Below, in pieces: positions 17,017-23,809 of a stretch of 47,888 bases of DNA; position 1 is the first letter of the stretch; the number at the start of each line of letters is the position of its first letter. Both the position numbers and the translations under genes were made by a program. This DNA comes from Clostridia bacterium (lineage in GTDB: Bacteria; Bacillota; Clostridia; Oscillospirales; CAG-272): contig JAFRQK010000072.1 of NCBI GenBank assembly GCA_017428635.1, positions 1 to 47,888 of the forward strand, in the 5' to 3' direction. The notes under the pieces were generated by a model. The model had not been told where the DNA came from. It saw only the letters and a program-made list of their open reading frames with translations, and ran no database searches.

Positions 17017-17649
17017 ATGGCTAAAGACGATTCAAGAGAAAATCTTCACTCGAATCACAGAGAACGCCTTCGCGAACGATTCGAACGTGAGGGTGCGCTG
17101 TCCCTCGAGCCTCACGTTTTGCTTGAACTGTTTTTGTTCGACGTATTACCGCGCGTCGACACTAATCCGATAGCGCACCGGCTTCTCGACAGGTTCGGCT
17201 CGCTCGACGGAGTTTTTTCTGCGCCTTACGACGAACTCATTAAGGTTCGCGGAGTCGGACCCGCGACTGCTTCGTATATCAAGAGAACTTCCGATGAAAT
17301 GGTCGAGGCGATCGTCGAATCGTTCAAGTCGTCGCCCGTCGGTACTTTCGAGAAGGCTGCGGGTATACTAGTCTGGACTTTCAGAAGGGATCCGTCGGCG
17401 GAGCTTGTCGTTTTGAATCTCAATGAAGACTGTTTTATTCTGAGGACTGACAGATACAGATGCGGCAAAGTTCCCGCGGATATCGAAGAGCAGATCGGCG
17501 GGTTGGCGGTCTCTGCAAACGCGAAATACGTAATAATCGGAGTCAGGCAAGGAGCGAGAATACCCGCTCCTGAGCAGATACCCGAAGACGTTACCGTTCA
17601 CGATATCATCGAAGTTTCGGGATTTGACGCAAAGTCTCTTATGCCTTGA
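17017..17649 (+). CDS. RadC-like protein without the JAMM metal motif
   Basis: A 210-residue RadC-family protein. The N-terminal half resembles the UPF0758 helical domain and includes a helix-hairpin-helix (KVRGVGPATASYIK, 76-89), a likely DNA-contacting element. The C-terminal half aligns with the JAB/MPN-type domain up to its core, but the HxHP(S/N)G metal motif is replaced by VRQGA (176-180). The end of the domain, which carries the last metal-binding Asp, appears shortened. It is therefore unlikely to be a metalloprotease. The role of RadC itself is unsettled. The gene lies between wall-modification genes with short spacers, so it is probably co-transcribed with them. The start is the ATG at 17017, with GGGG upstream. 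Confidence 0.7.
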   Translation: MAKDDSRENLHSNHRERLRERFEREGALSLEPHVLLELFLFDVLPRVDTNPIAHRLLDRFGSLDGVFSAPYDELIKVRGVGPATASYIKRTSDEMVEAIVESFKSSPVGTFEKAAGILVWTFRRDPSAELVVLNLNEDCFILRTDRYRCGKVPADIEEQIGGLAVSANAKYVIIGVRQGARIPAPEQIPEDVTVHDIIEVSGFDAKSLMP

Positions 17650-17667
17650 CGGCGGATTGGAGTTAAT

Positions 17668-19509
17668 ATGTGCGGATTTGTTGGTTTTACCGGCAGAGTT
17701 GAGAGCAAGGAGACCGTCCTTCGCCGCATGGCTGACAGGATACGTCACAGAGGTCCCGACTCCGACGGATATTATTTTTGGGAAGAGGGCGAGGCTGAAC
17801 CCGTAGCGCTCGGTTTCCGCCGCCTTTCGATCATCGACCTCTCCGACGGCACTCAGCCGATGTACAATGAGGACGGTTCAGTCGCTATCGTTTATAACGG
17901 TGAGATATATAATTTCCCCGATCTCAGGGAAGAGCTTGTTTCCAAGGGACACGTTTTCAAGACGAGATGCGACACCGAAGTCATCGTCCACGGCTACGAG
18001 GAGTACGGCGACGGGATCGTCGACCGCCTTCGCGGGATGTTCGCATTCGTAATCTGGGACTCCCGCCAAAGAAGACTTTTCGGCGCCCGCGATCCGTTCG
18101 GTATCAAACCTTTCTATTATACGATCACACCGTCAGGTCACTTTATATTCGGCTCTGAGATCAAAAGTTTTCTTGAGCACCCCGAGTTCCATCCCGAGGT
18201 CAACCCGAACGCATTGCGTCCGTACCTGAGTTTTCAGTATTCCTCTATGGAGGAAACGTTCTTCAAAAACACTTATAAACTCCCGCCCGCTCATACTTTT
18301 GAATTCTGTGACGGCAAACTCTCTAAGAAAGAATTCTGGGACGTCGATTTTTCAAAGAAGAACAGGATCTCTTACGACGAATGGGCGAATATGATAGACT
18401 CTCGCGTAAGAGAATCAGTCACCGCGCATCGCATCAGCGACGTCAAGGTCGGCTCTTTCCTCTCGGGCGGAGTCGATTCGAGCTACATCACCGCCGCTTT
18501 AATGCCCGACGACACTTTTTCAGTCGGATTCGACGAACATAAATTCGATGAGACCGGAGAAGCGAAGGAACTTTCCCGAATTCTCGGCGTAAACAATTAT
18601 CTCGAGCATCTTACCGCTGACGAATGTTTTGAAGCGTTTTCGGATATCCAGTACCACATGGACGAACCTCAATCAAACCCGTCCTCCGTTCCGCTTTATT
18701 TCCTTGCCCGGCTCGCTTCGCAGCACGTAACCGTCGTGCTTTCGGGAGAGGGAGCTGACGAGATCTATGCCGGTTACGAGTGGTACGATGACGTTCCCGC
18801 CATGAGAAAATACAAAAAGATACCTTCGCCTCTCCGCCGGGCCGCGGCAGCCGTGGCCTCGGGCCTTCCGCAGTTCAAAGGACACGATTTCCTCATCAAA
18901 GGAAGCGGCAAACCCGAGAATTACTTCATCGGTCAGGCGTTCGTATATCCGGAAAAGGACGCGCTTGCGGTCCTTCGTCCCAAATACCGGGGCGGTCCCT
19001 CTATCCGCGACATTACTGGACCCGTATACGACCGGGCGCGCGACCTCTGCGAGGTTGAGAAAAAACAGTACCTCGACATTAAACTTTGGCTCCCGGGAGA
19101 TATTCTTCTGAAAGCGGATAAAATGAGCATGGCTCATTCTCTCGAACTTCGAGTTCCATATCTTGACCGTCTGGTGATGGAGGAAGCGGCAGCCATCCCG
19201 CCGGAGTATAAGATCAACGGCGTCGATACGAAAGCCGTCCTGCGTACTGCGGCAAACAAAACTCTCCCGGACGAATGGGCGAACAGGCCTAAAAAAGGTT
19301 TTCCGGTCCCCATCAGAAAATGGCTCGCGGAAGACAAATTCTATGAACGCGTCAAGAAATCGTTCACGTCCGACGTGGCGGCGGAGTATTTTGAGCCCGA
19401 AAAACTCAACCGTATTCTTGACGATCACAGAAACGGCAAGGCAAACAACGGCAGAAAGATCTGGACCGCGTTCACGTTTTTGACGTGGCACGACAGATTT
19501 ATCAACTGA
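17668..19509 (+). CDS. asnB: Glutamine-dependent asparagine synthase family amidotransferase
   Basis: A 613-residue class II glutamine amidotransferase. Cys2 (MCGFVGF) is the glutaminase nucleophile, exposed after removal of Met1. The glutaminase part includes RHRGPDS and YNGEIYN. The synthetase half has the PPi loop FLSGGVDSS and GEGADEIYAGYEWY. At 613 residues it is closer to the long Bacillus/Lactococcus AsnB/AsnH type than to the 554-residue E. coli enzyme. Long forms include enzymes that amidate peptidoglycan side-chain carboxyls. The next genes encode a putative D-aspartate ligase and racemase, so amidation of D-Asp in the wall is a plausible role; free asparagine synthesis is the alternative. 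GGAG precedes the ATG. Confidence 0.9.
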   Translation: MCGFVGFTGRVESKETVLRRMADRIRHRGPDSDGYYFWEEGEAEPVALGFRRLSIIDLSDGTQPMYNEDGSVAIVYNGEIYNFPDLREELVSKGHVFKTRCDTEVIVHGYEEYGDGIVDRLRGMFAFVIWDSRQRRLFGARDPFGIKPFYYTITPSGHFIFGSEIKSFLEHPEFHPEVNPNALRPYLSFQYSSMEETFFKNTYKLPPAHTFEFCDGKLSKKEFWDVDFSKKNRISYDEWANMIDSRVRESVTAHRISDVKVGSFLSGGVDSSYITAALMPDDTFSVGFDEHKFDETGEAKELSRILGVNNYLEHLTADECFEAFSDIQYHMDEPQSNPSSVPLYFLARLASQHVTVVLSGEGADEIYAGYEWYDDVPAMRKYKKIPSPLRRAAAAVASGLPQFKGHDFLIKGSGKPENYFIGQAFVYPEKDALAVLRPKYRGGPSIRDITGPVYDRARDLCEVEKKQYLDIKLWLPGDILLKADKMSMAHSLELRVPYLDRLVMEEAAAIPPEYKINGVDTKAVLRTAANKTLPDEWANRPKKGFPVPIRKWLAEDKFYERVKKSFTSDVAAEYFEPEKLNRILDDHRNGKANNGRKIWTAFTFLTWHDRFIN

Positions 19510-19524
19510 TACCGGAGGACGTAT

Positions 19525-20769
19525 ATGACTGAACAAAAGGTGACCCCGGTCTTACTCGGAGCGGATCTCAACTGTTATAACGTTGCGCGCGCTTTTCACG
19601 AAGCGTACGGCGTCGTGTCGCACGCTTTCGGCAGATACGCGGTATCCGCGACCAAATATTCGAAAATCGTCGATTTTACGGCGATCCCCGACATTGACAG
19701 CGAGGACGTCGCGTTAAGCGTTCTCTCGGAGTTTGCAGAAAAACACCCGGGCGAAAAACTCGTTCTTTTCGGTTGTACCGACGATTACGCAACGATGATC
19801 GCCCGCCTGCGCGAAAAACTTCCCGAATATATCATTCCGTATCCCGACCCGTCGCTTCAGCCTCAGATGGCTTGTAAAGCGGAGTTTTACGAACTTTGCG
19901 AAAAGTACGGTATCCCGTATCCCGCCACTAGAATTTTTTCAGGGCCTGCAAGCGTATCGGAACTATCCGCTGAAATCATCGGCTTTGCTTATCCGATCAT
20001 CGTAAAACCTTCTTCAAGTATCAAATACTGGAAACACCCCTTTGACGGCATGAAGAAGGTGTACCGTGCTTCTTCGCCTGAAGAAGCCGAGAAGATCATA
20101 TCGGATATATACGCTTCGGGATATCCGGATAAAATGATCCTTCAGGAATTCATAGAGGGCGGAGACGCTCATATGAGAGTTCTCACCTGTTTTTCCGATC
20201 AAAAGGGAAGAGTACGTGCGATGTGCATAGGTCATACCATGCTCGAGGAACATACCCCCAAGGGGCTCGGCAATCACGCAGCGATAGTAACGGAACCGGT
20301 TTCCCGTTATCCAGTTGCGCAGAAGATCAAAGCGCTTCTTGAAGAGATGAAATACACCGGTTTTTCAAATTTCGACATTAAGCTGAACGGTACGGAAGAA
20401 AGCGGCGATTATCGTGTATTTGAGATCAATCTGAGGCAGGGGAGAAGCAACTATTACGTCACCTCTTCGGGTATCAACGTCGCGAAACTCGCGGCGGAGT
20501 TTTTCCTCGATGATACCGACGATCCCGAAACGCTTATGCAGGAAAACGAGTTCTTCTGGCATCACGTTCCGCGTTCCGTTGCGTATAAGTACACGGAAGA
20601 CAGGTCTCTCGTAGAGAAAGCGAGAAAACTCGACCGTACCGGTAAATGCGCATCTTCTCTCTGGTACAAATACGATCTTCGGTCAAATCCGATGCGATTC
20701 ATTTGCGTTGCGGAGCAGCTCCGCCGTCAGAAAAAGAAGTATAAAAAATATCACTCGATAGCCGAATAA
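19525..20769 (+). CDS. ATP-grasp ligase, D-aspartate ligase-like
   Basis: A 414-residue ATP-grasp enzyme of the carboxylate-amine ligase kind. There is a nucleotide-type N-terminal domain (PVLLGADLNCYNVARAFHE), the ATP-grasp A subdomain (PIIVKPSSS near 157), the adenine-binding strand (MILQEFIEGGD), and metal ligands in the FEINLRQGRSNYY block. This layout matches D-aspartate ligase (Asl-fm of Enterococcus faecium), which joins D-Asp to the Lys side chain of UDP-MurNAc-pentapeptide. An aspartate racemase gene 19 bases downstream and asnB 15 bases upstream support that reading. Substrate identity remains an inference, since related ATP-grasp enzymes use other acids. GGAGG precedes the start. 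Confidence 0.75.
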   Translation: MTEQKVTPVLLGADLNCYNVARAFHEAYGVVSHAFGRYAVSATKYSKIVDFTAIPDIDSEDVALSVLSEFAEKHPGEKLVLFGCTDDYATMIARLREKLPEYIIPYPDPSLQPQMACKAEFYELCEKYGIPYPATRIFSGPASVSELSAEIIGFAYPIIVKPSSSIKYWKHPFDGMKKVYRASSPEEAEKIISDIYASGYPDKMILQEFIEGGDAHMRVLTCFSDQKGRVRAMCIGHTMLEEHTPKGLGNHAAIVTEPVSRYPVAQKIKALLEEMKYTGFSNFDIKLNGTEESGDYRVFEINLRQGRSNYYVTSSGINVAKLAAEFFLDDTDDPETLMQENEFFWHHVPRSVAYKYTEDRSLVEKARKLDRTGKCASSLWYKYDLRSNPMRFICVAEQLRRQKKKYKKYHSIAE

Positions 20770-20788
20770 TCTAAAACGGGGAACTTTT

Positions 20789-21484
20789 ATGAAACTTTTA
20801 GGTATCCTCGGCGGTCTCGGACCGCTTTCGAGCGCGTATTTCTACGAGCTCGTAACTAAACATACGAAAGCGTCGCGCGATCAGGATCACATAGATATGA
20901 TCATATCATCCCGTGCCACGACGCCGGACAGAACTGCTTTCATTCTCGGCAGAAGTTCCGACGACCCGCTCCCTTATATGATAGAGGACGCTAAAAGGCT
21001 CGAGGCATACGGTGCAGACGCTATCGTCATACCGTGCAATACTGCCCATTATTTTATCGGTGAGGTCAGAGACGCAGTCAACGTCCCCGTTCCGAGCATT
21101 ATATCCGAGACCTGCGCACACATCAAACGCGCCGGATTCAAAAAAGCAGCGATCCTCGCGACCGAGGGAACGGTCTCATCGCGTTCGTATCAGAATGAGT
21201 TTGATTCGATCGGTTTGGGCTGGGCTGTCCCCGATGCCGAAGGTCAGTCGATCCTTATGGATATCATCTACGGCGACGTAAAGCAAGGTGTGATCCCCGG
21301 AAGGGAAAAACTCGACGCAGTGACCGATCCGCTCAAGAGAGAGGGATGCGACTGCGCAGTGCTCGCATGTACGGAACTTTCTCTGCTCACTTCACGTCTC
21401 GGCGGAGATCCTTTTTACGTCGACTCTCTTGAAGTTCTCGCCGAGTGCGCAGTCAGAATGTTCAACAAGGAATATATTCCCTGA
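20789..21484 (+). CDS. Aspartate/glutamate racemase family protein (probable aspartate racemase)
   Basis: A 231-residue cofactor-independent racemase. Both catalytic cysteines are present: Cys in VIPCNTAHYF (about residue 82) and Cys in LACTELSLL (about 193). The start GILGGLGPLSSAYFYE is typical of the aspartate racemase branch rather than MurI. It would turn L-Asp into D-Asp. Placement directly after the D-aspartate ligase-like gene mirrors the ligase-racemase pair of E. faecium. D-Asp would then feed cross-bridge synthesis. Confidence 0.88.
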   Translation: MKLLGILGGLGPLSSAYFYELVTKHTKASRDQDHIDMIISSRATTPDRTAFILGRSSDDPLPYMIEDAKRLEAYGADAIVIPCNTAHYFIGEVRDAVNVPVPSIISETCAHIKRAGFKKAAILATEGTVSSRSYQNEFDSIGLGWAVPDAEGQSILMDIIYGDVKQGVIPGREKLDAVTDPLKREGCDCAVLACTELSLLTSRLGGDPFYVDSLEVLAECAVRMFNKEYIP

Positions 21485-21497
21485 TCGGAGTATTGAA

Positions 21498-23015
21498 ATG
21501 CTTCTGAAAAAAATGCTGTCGGAGAGCGGTTATTCCGTTCTGAAGGGCAATATCGAAAACGTTGATATCACCGGGATACGGTATGATTCGCGCACCGTAA
21601 CGACGGGTGATCTTTTCGTGTGCCTTCGCGGAGCCCTGACCGACGGCCATTTTTTTGCTGATAAAGCTTATTCTCGCGGCGCAAGGGCTTTCCTGACCGA
21701 TCGACTTCTTGAAGAACTCCCGGATGACGCCGTTCAGATAGGCGTCAGGGACACAAGGAAAGAACTCGCAGTTATATCCGCCGTTTTCCGCGGCCATCCC
21801 GCCGACTCTCTTCACGTGATCGGCATAACGGGAACGAAGGGAAAAACGACGACTGCTCTTCTGATCAGCTCGATCCTCAGCGGCGCCGGGGTACCTTGCG
21901 CCTATATCGGATCAAACGGCGTTATTATAAACGGCGAACATATCGACTCGCCGAATACCACGCCGGAGAGCTGTGAGCTCCAAAAGTATTTCAGAATGAT
22001 GATAGAAGCGGGCGTCCGTCACGTTGCGCTTGAAGTTTCTTCGCAGGCGCTTGATCATTTTCGGGTTTACGGCGTTCCGTTCGACGTCACCGTTTTCACC
22101 AATCTTTACAGAGATCACATAGGAGAAGGGGAACATTCTTCTTTCGAGGAATATAAAGCGGCGAAAACCAAACTGTTCACCGATTATAAAAAGAATCTTA
22201 TCGTAACAAACGCTGACGATCCGAATTCCGACGCCGTTACCGGAGGCGACACGTTAACTCCGCGTCTTTCTTACTCTCTCTCCGACCCGGAAGCCGATTA
22301 TTTTGCCGACGGGATCAAGCCTTTCAGAGACCGGACGAGCCTCGGTATCTCGTTCGTTTGCCATCATAACGGAGCTTCTGTTCCCGTTCATCTCAAATCT
22401 CCCGGAAGATTCAGCGTAAGCAACGCTCTTTCCGCTATCGCAGCCGTCGGAAAGTACGGTATCGATCCGCAGACTGCTTCGGACATTCTTACAAACGTCA
22501 CCGTTACGGGACGGTTCGAGGTCGTTGAGGGCCTTGAAGGGAGAACCTTTATCATCGACTACGCGCATAACGGGATCAGCCTTGAAAGCGCTCTTTCTGT
22601 GTTGAGAGAGTATTCGCCGAAAAGGATCGTCTGCGTCTACGGTTCAGTCGGCGGAAGGACGAGGGAGAGAAGACGAGAACTCGCCGAAGTCGCGTCGCGT
22701 CTTGCCGATTATTCAATTATTACGAGCGATAATCCGGATTTTGAACCTCCTTCCGATATTGCCGAAGAGATCGCGTCTCATCTTGAAAAAGGGACGAAAT
22801 ATGAGATCATTACCGACCGTGACGAAGCAGTCCGCCGAGCTGTACGGATCTCCCGCGACGGAGACGTGGTCCTGTTCGCAGGCAAAGGACATGAGAGATA
22901 TCAGCTCGTCGAGGGAGTAAAGGTTCCATTTTCCGAACGTTCTATAATAGAAGAAGAATGTGAAGCGATCAGAAGAGAAGAAATGAAAAAGAGGATAGTT
23001 CGCTCGAACGGCTGA
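21498..23015 (+). CDS. murE: MurE-type UDP-MurNAc-tripeptide ligase
   Basis: A 505-residue Mur ligase that would add the third residue of the peptidoglycan stem peptide in the cytoplasm. Motifs: the N-terminal UMAG-binding domain (DITGIRYDSRTV), the P-loop GITGTKGKTTTALL, the NTTPES substrate loop, EVSSQALDHFRV, and the C-terminal GKGHERYQ. The amino-acid specificity motif reads DNPD (in SDNPDFEPP), where meso-diaminopimelate enzymes have DNPR. Loss of that Arg argues for a residue other than meso-DAP, such as L-Lys or L-Orn, although GKGHE is kept. The start is the ATG at 21498, which has GGAG upstream; the frame is open 5' only inside the racemase gene. Whether another MurE exists elsewhere is unknown. 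Confidence 0.88.
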   Translation: MLLKKMLSESGYSVLKGNIENVDITGIRYDSRTVTTGDLFVCLRGALTDGHFFADKAYSRGARAFLTDRLLEELPDDAVQIGVRDTRKELAVISAVFRGHPADSLHVIGITGTKGKTTTALLISSILSGAGVPCAYIGSNGVIINGEHIDSPNTTPESCELQKYFRMMIEAGVRHVALEVSSQALDHFRVYGVPFDVTVFTNLYRDHIGEGEHSSFEEYKAAKTKLFTDYKKNLIVTNADDPNSDAVTGGDTLTPRLSYSLSDPEADYFADGIKPFRDRTSLGISFVCHHNGASVPVHLKSPGRFSVSNALSAIAAVGKYGIDPQTASDILTNVTVTGRFEVVEGLEGRTFIIDYAHNGISLESALSVLREYSPKRIVCVYGSVGGRTRERRRELAEVASRLADYSIITSDNPDFEPPSDIAEEIASHLEKGTKYEIITDRDEAVRRAVRISRDGDVVLFAGKGHERYQLVEGVKVPFSERSIIEEECEAIRREEMKKRIVRSNG

Positions 23016-23029
23016 TTTCAAAACCGTGC

Positions 23030-23041
23030 GAACATCTGTTT
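23030..23041 (+). promoter_or_regulatory. LexA (SOS) box upstream of lexA
   Basis: GAACATCTGTTT fits GAACN4GTTC at 7 of 8 fixed positions and, with its preceding C, fits most of the Bacillus-type CGAACRNRYGTTYC. It overlaps the first bases of the lexA -35 element, as expected for autorepression. Confidence 0.65.
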
Positions 23042-23067
23042 ACTTTTTTTAACTTTTATTGTATAAT
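23039..23067 (+). promoter_or_regulatory. Sigma-A type promoter of lexA
   Basis: TTTACT (23039-23044) and TATAAT (23062-23067) are separated by 17 bases. The lexA start is about 30 bases downstream, with GGAG at the proper distance. The -35 element overlaps the SOS-box-like site. Confidence 0.75.
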
Positions 23068-23097
23068 AACGGTAGAAGATATAATTTGGAGTTGAAA

Positions 23098-23700
23098 ATG
23101 GAAAAACTGACCGGTAAAGAGCGCGCAATATACGAATACGTCAAGGAGACGATAGAAAAGAACGGATATTCTCCTTCCGTCAGAGATATTCGTTCCGCCC
23201 TCGGTATAAAGAGTACGTCCACAGTTCACGTCTATATTCAACGGCTTGAAGAGAAAGGCCTGATTTCCAAAGAGGACGGAAAAAGCAGAACGCTTCGTGT
23301 TGACGGGAGCGATCCCGCGGGGATCAAGGTTCCGATCATCGGCGCAGTCACCGCAGGCGTTCCGATCCTCGCAGTGGAAAACAGCGAAGGATACGTTGTG
23401 TGCTCTCCGAGAGGACCCGTGGGGGATAAAAAAAGGTTATTCGCTCTCCGCGTGAGAGGAGAGAGTATGATCGACGCCGGTATCCTTGACGGAGATATTG
23501 TCGTCGCGGAACAGTCTCCGGTTGCAGAGGACGGAGAAATAGTGATCGCTCTTATCGGAGACGAAGCGACAGTAAAGACTTTTTACCGCGAAAACGGTCG
23601 AATAAGGCTTCAGCCTCAGAACAAAACCATGAAGCCAATAATCGTCGACGAGGTCACGATCCTCGGTAAGGTGATCTCTTGCGTAAGATATTACGAGTAA
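23098..23700 (+). CDS. lexA: LexA repressor of the SOS response
   Basis: A 200-residue transcriptional repressor with RecA-stimulated self-cleavage. The N-terminal winged helix (1-68) holds the recognition helix region SVRDIRSALGIKSTSTVHVY. The cleavage site is Ala86-Gly87 (AVTAGVPI), and the catalytic dyad is Ser123 (RGESMIDAG) and Lys160 (ATVKTF). The start at 23098 is preferred because GGAG lies 9 bases upstream and the LexA family begins near MEKLT; an upstream in-frame ATG at 23059 overlaps the promoter. It has its own promoter and a box-like site, so it is probably autoregulated. Confidence 0.95.
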   Translation: MEKLTGKERAIYEYVKETIEKNGYSPSVRDIRSALGIKSTSTVHVYIQRLEEKGLISKEDGKSRTLRVDGSDPAGIKVPIIGAVTAGVPILAVENSEGYVVCSPRGPVGDKKRLFALRVRGESMIDAGILDGDIVVAEQSPVAEDGEIVIALIGDEATVKTFYRENGRIRLQPQNKTMKPIIVDEVTILGKVISCVRYYE

Positions 23701-23714
23701 CTTACAACGCTTAA

Positions 23715-23744
23715 GGGCGGGGTGAAACCCCGCCTTTTTCTTTT
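23715..23744 (+). terminator. Rho-independent terminator after lexA
   Basis: A 7-bp all-GC stem (23716-23722 with 23728-23734) and a TGAAA loop are followed by TTTTTCTTTT. It starts 15 bases after the lexA stop and separates lexA from the glycogen operon. Confidence 0.88.
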
Positions 23745-23779
23745 GCGGAATAATAACGCGCAGTTTCGCCGAAAATACT

Positions 23780-23791
23780 ATTCGATCGAAT
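23780..23791 (+). promoter_or_regulatory. Perfect 12-bp palindrome in the glg leader (possible operator)
   Basis: ATTCGATCGAAT is a perfect inverted repeat lying 5 bases before the GGAGG of glgB and after the lexA terminator. It could bind a dimeric regulator of the glycogen operon. I recognise no known operator, and chance occurrence is possible. Confidence 0.3.
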
Positions 23792-23809
23792 CTATCGGAG
23801 GTGGCGGAG

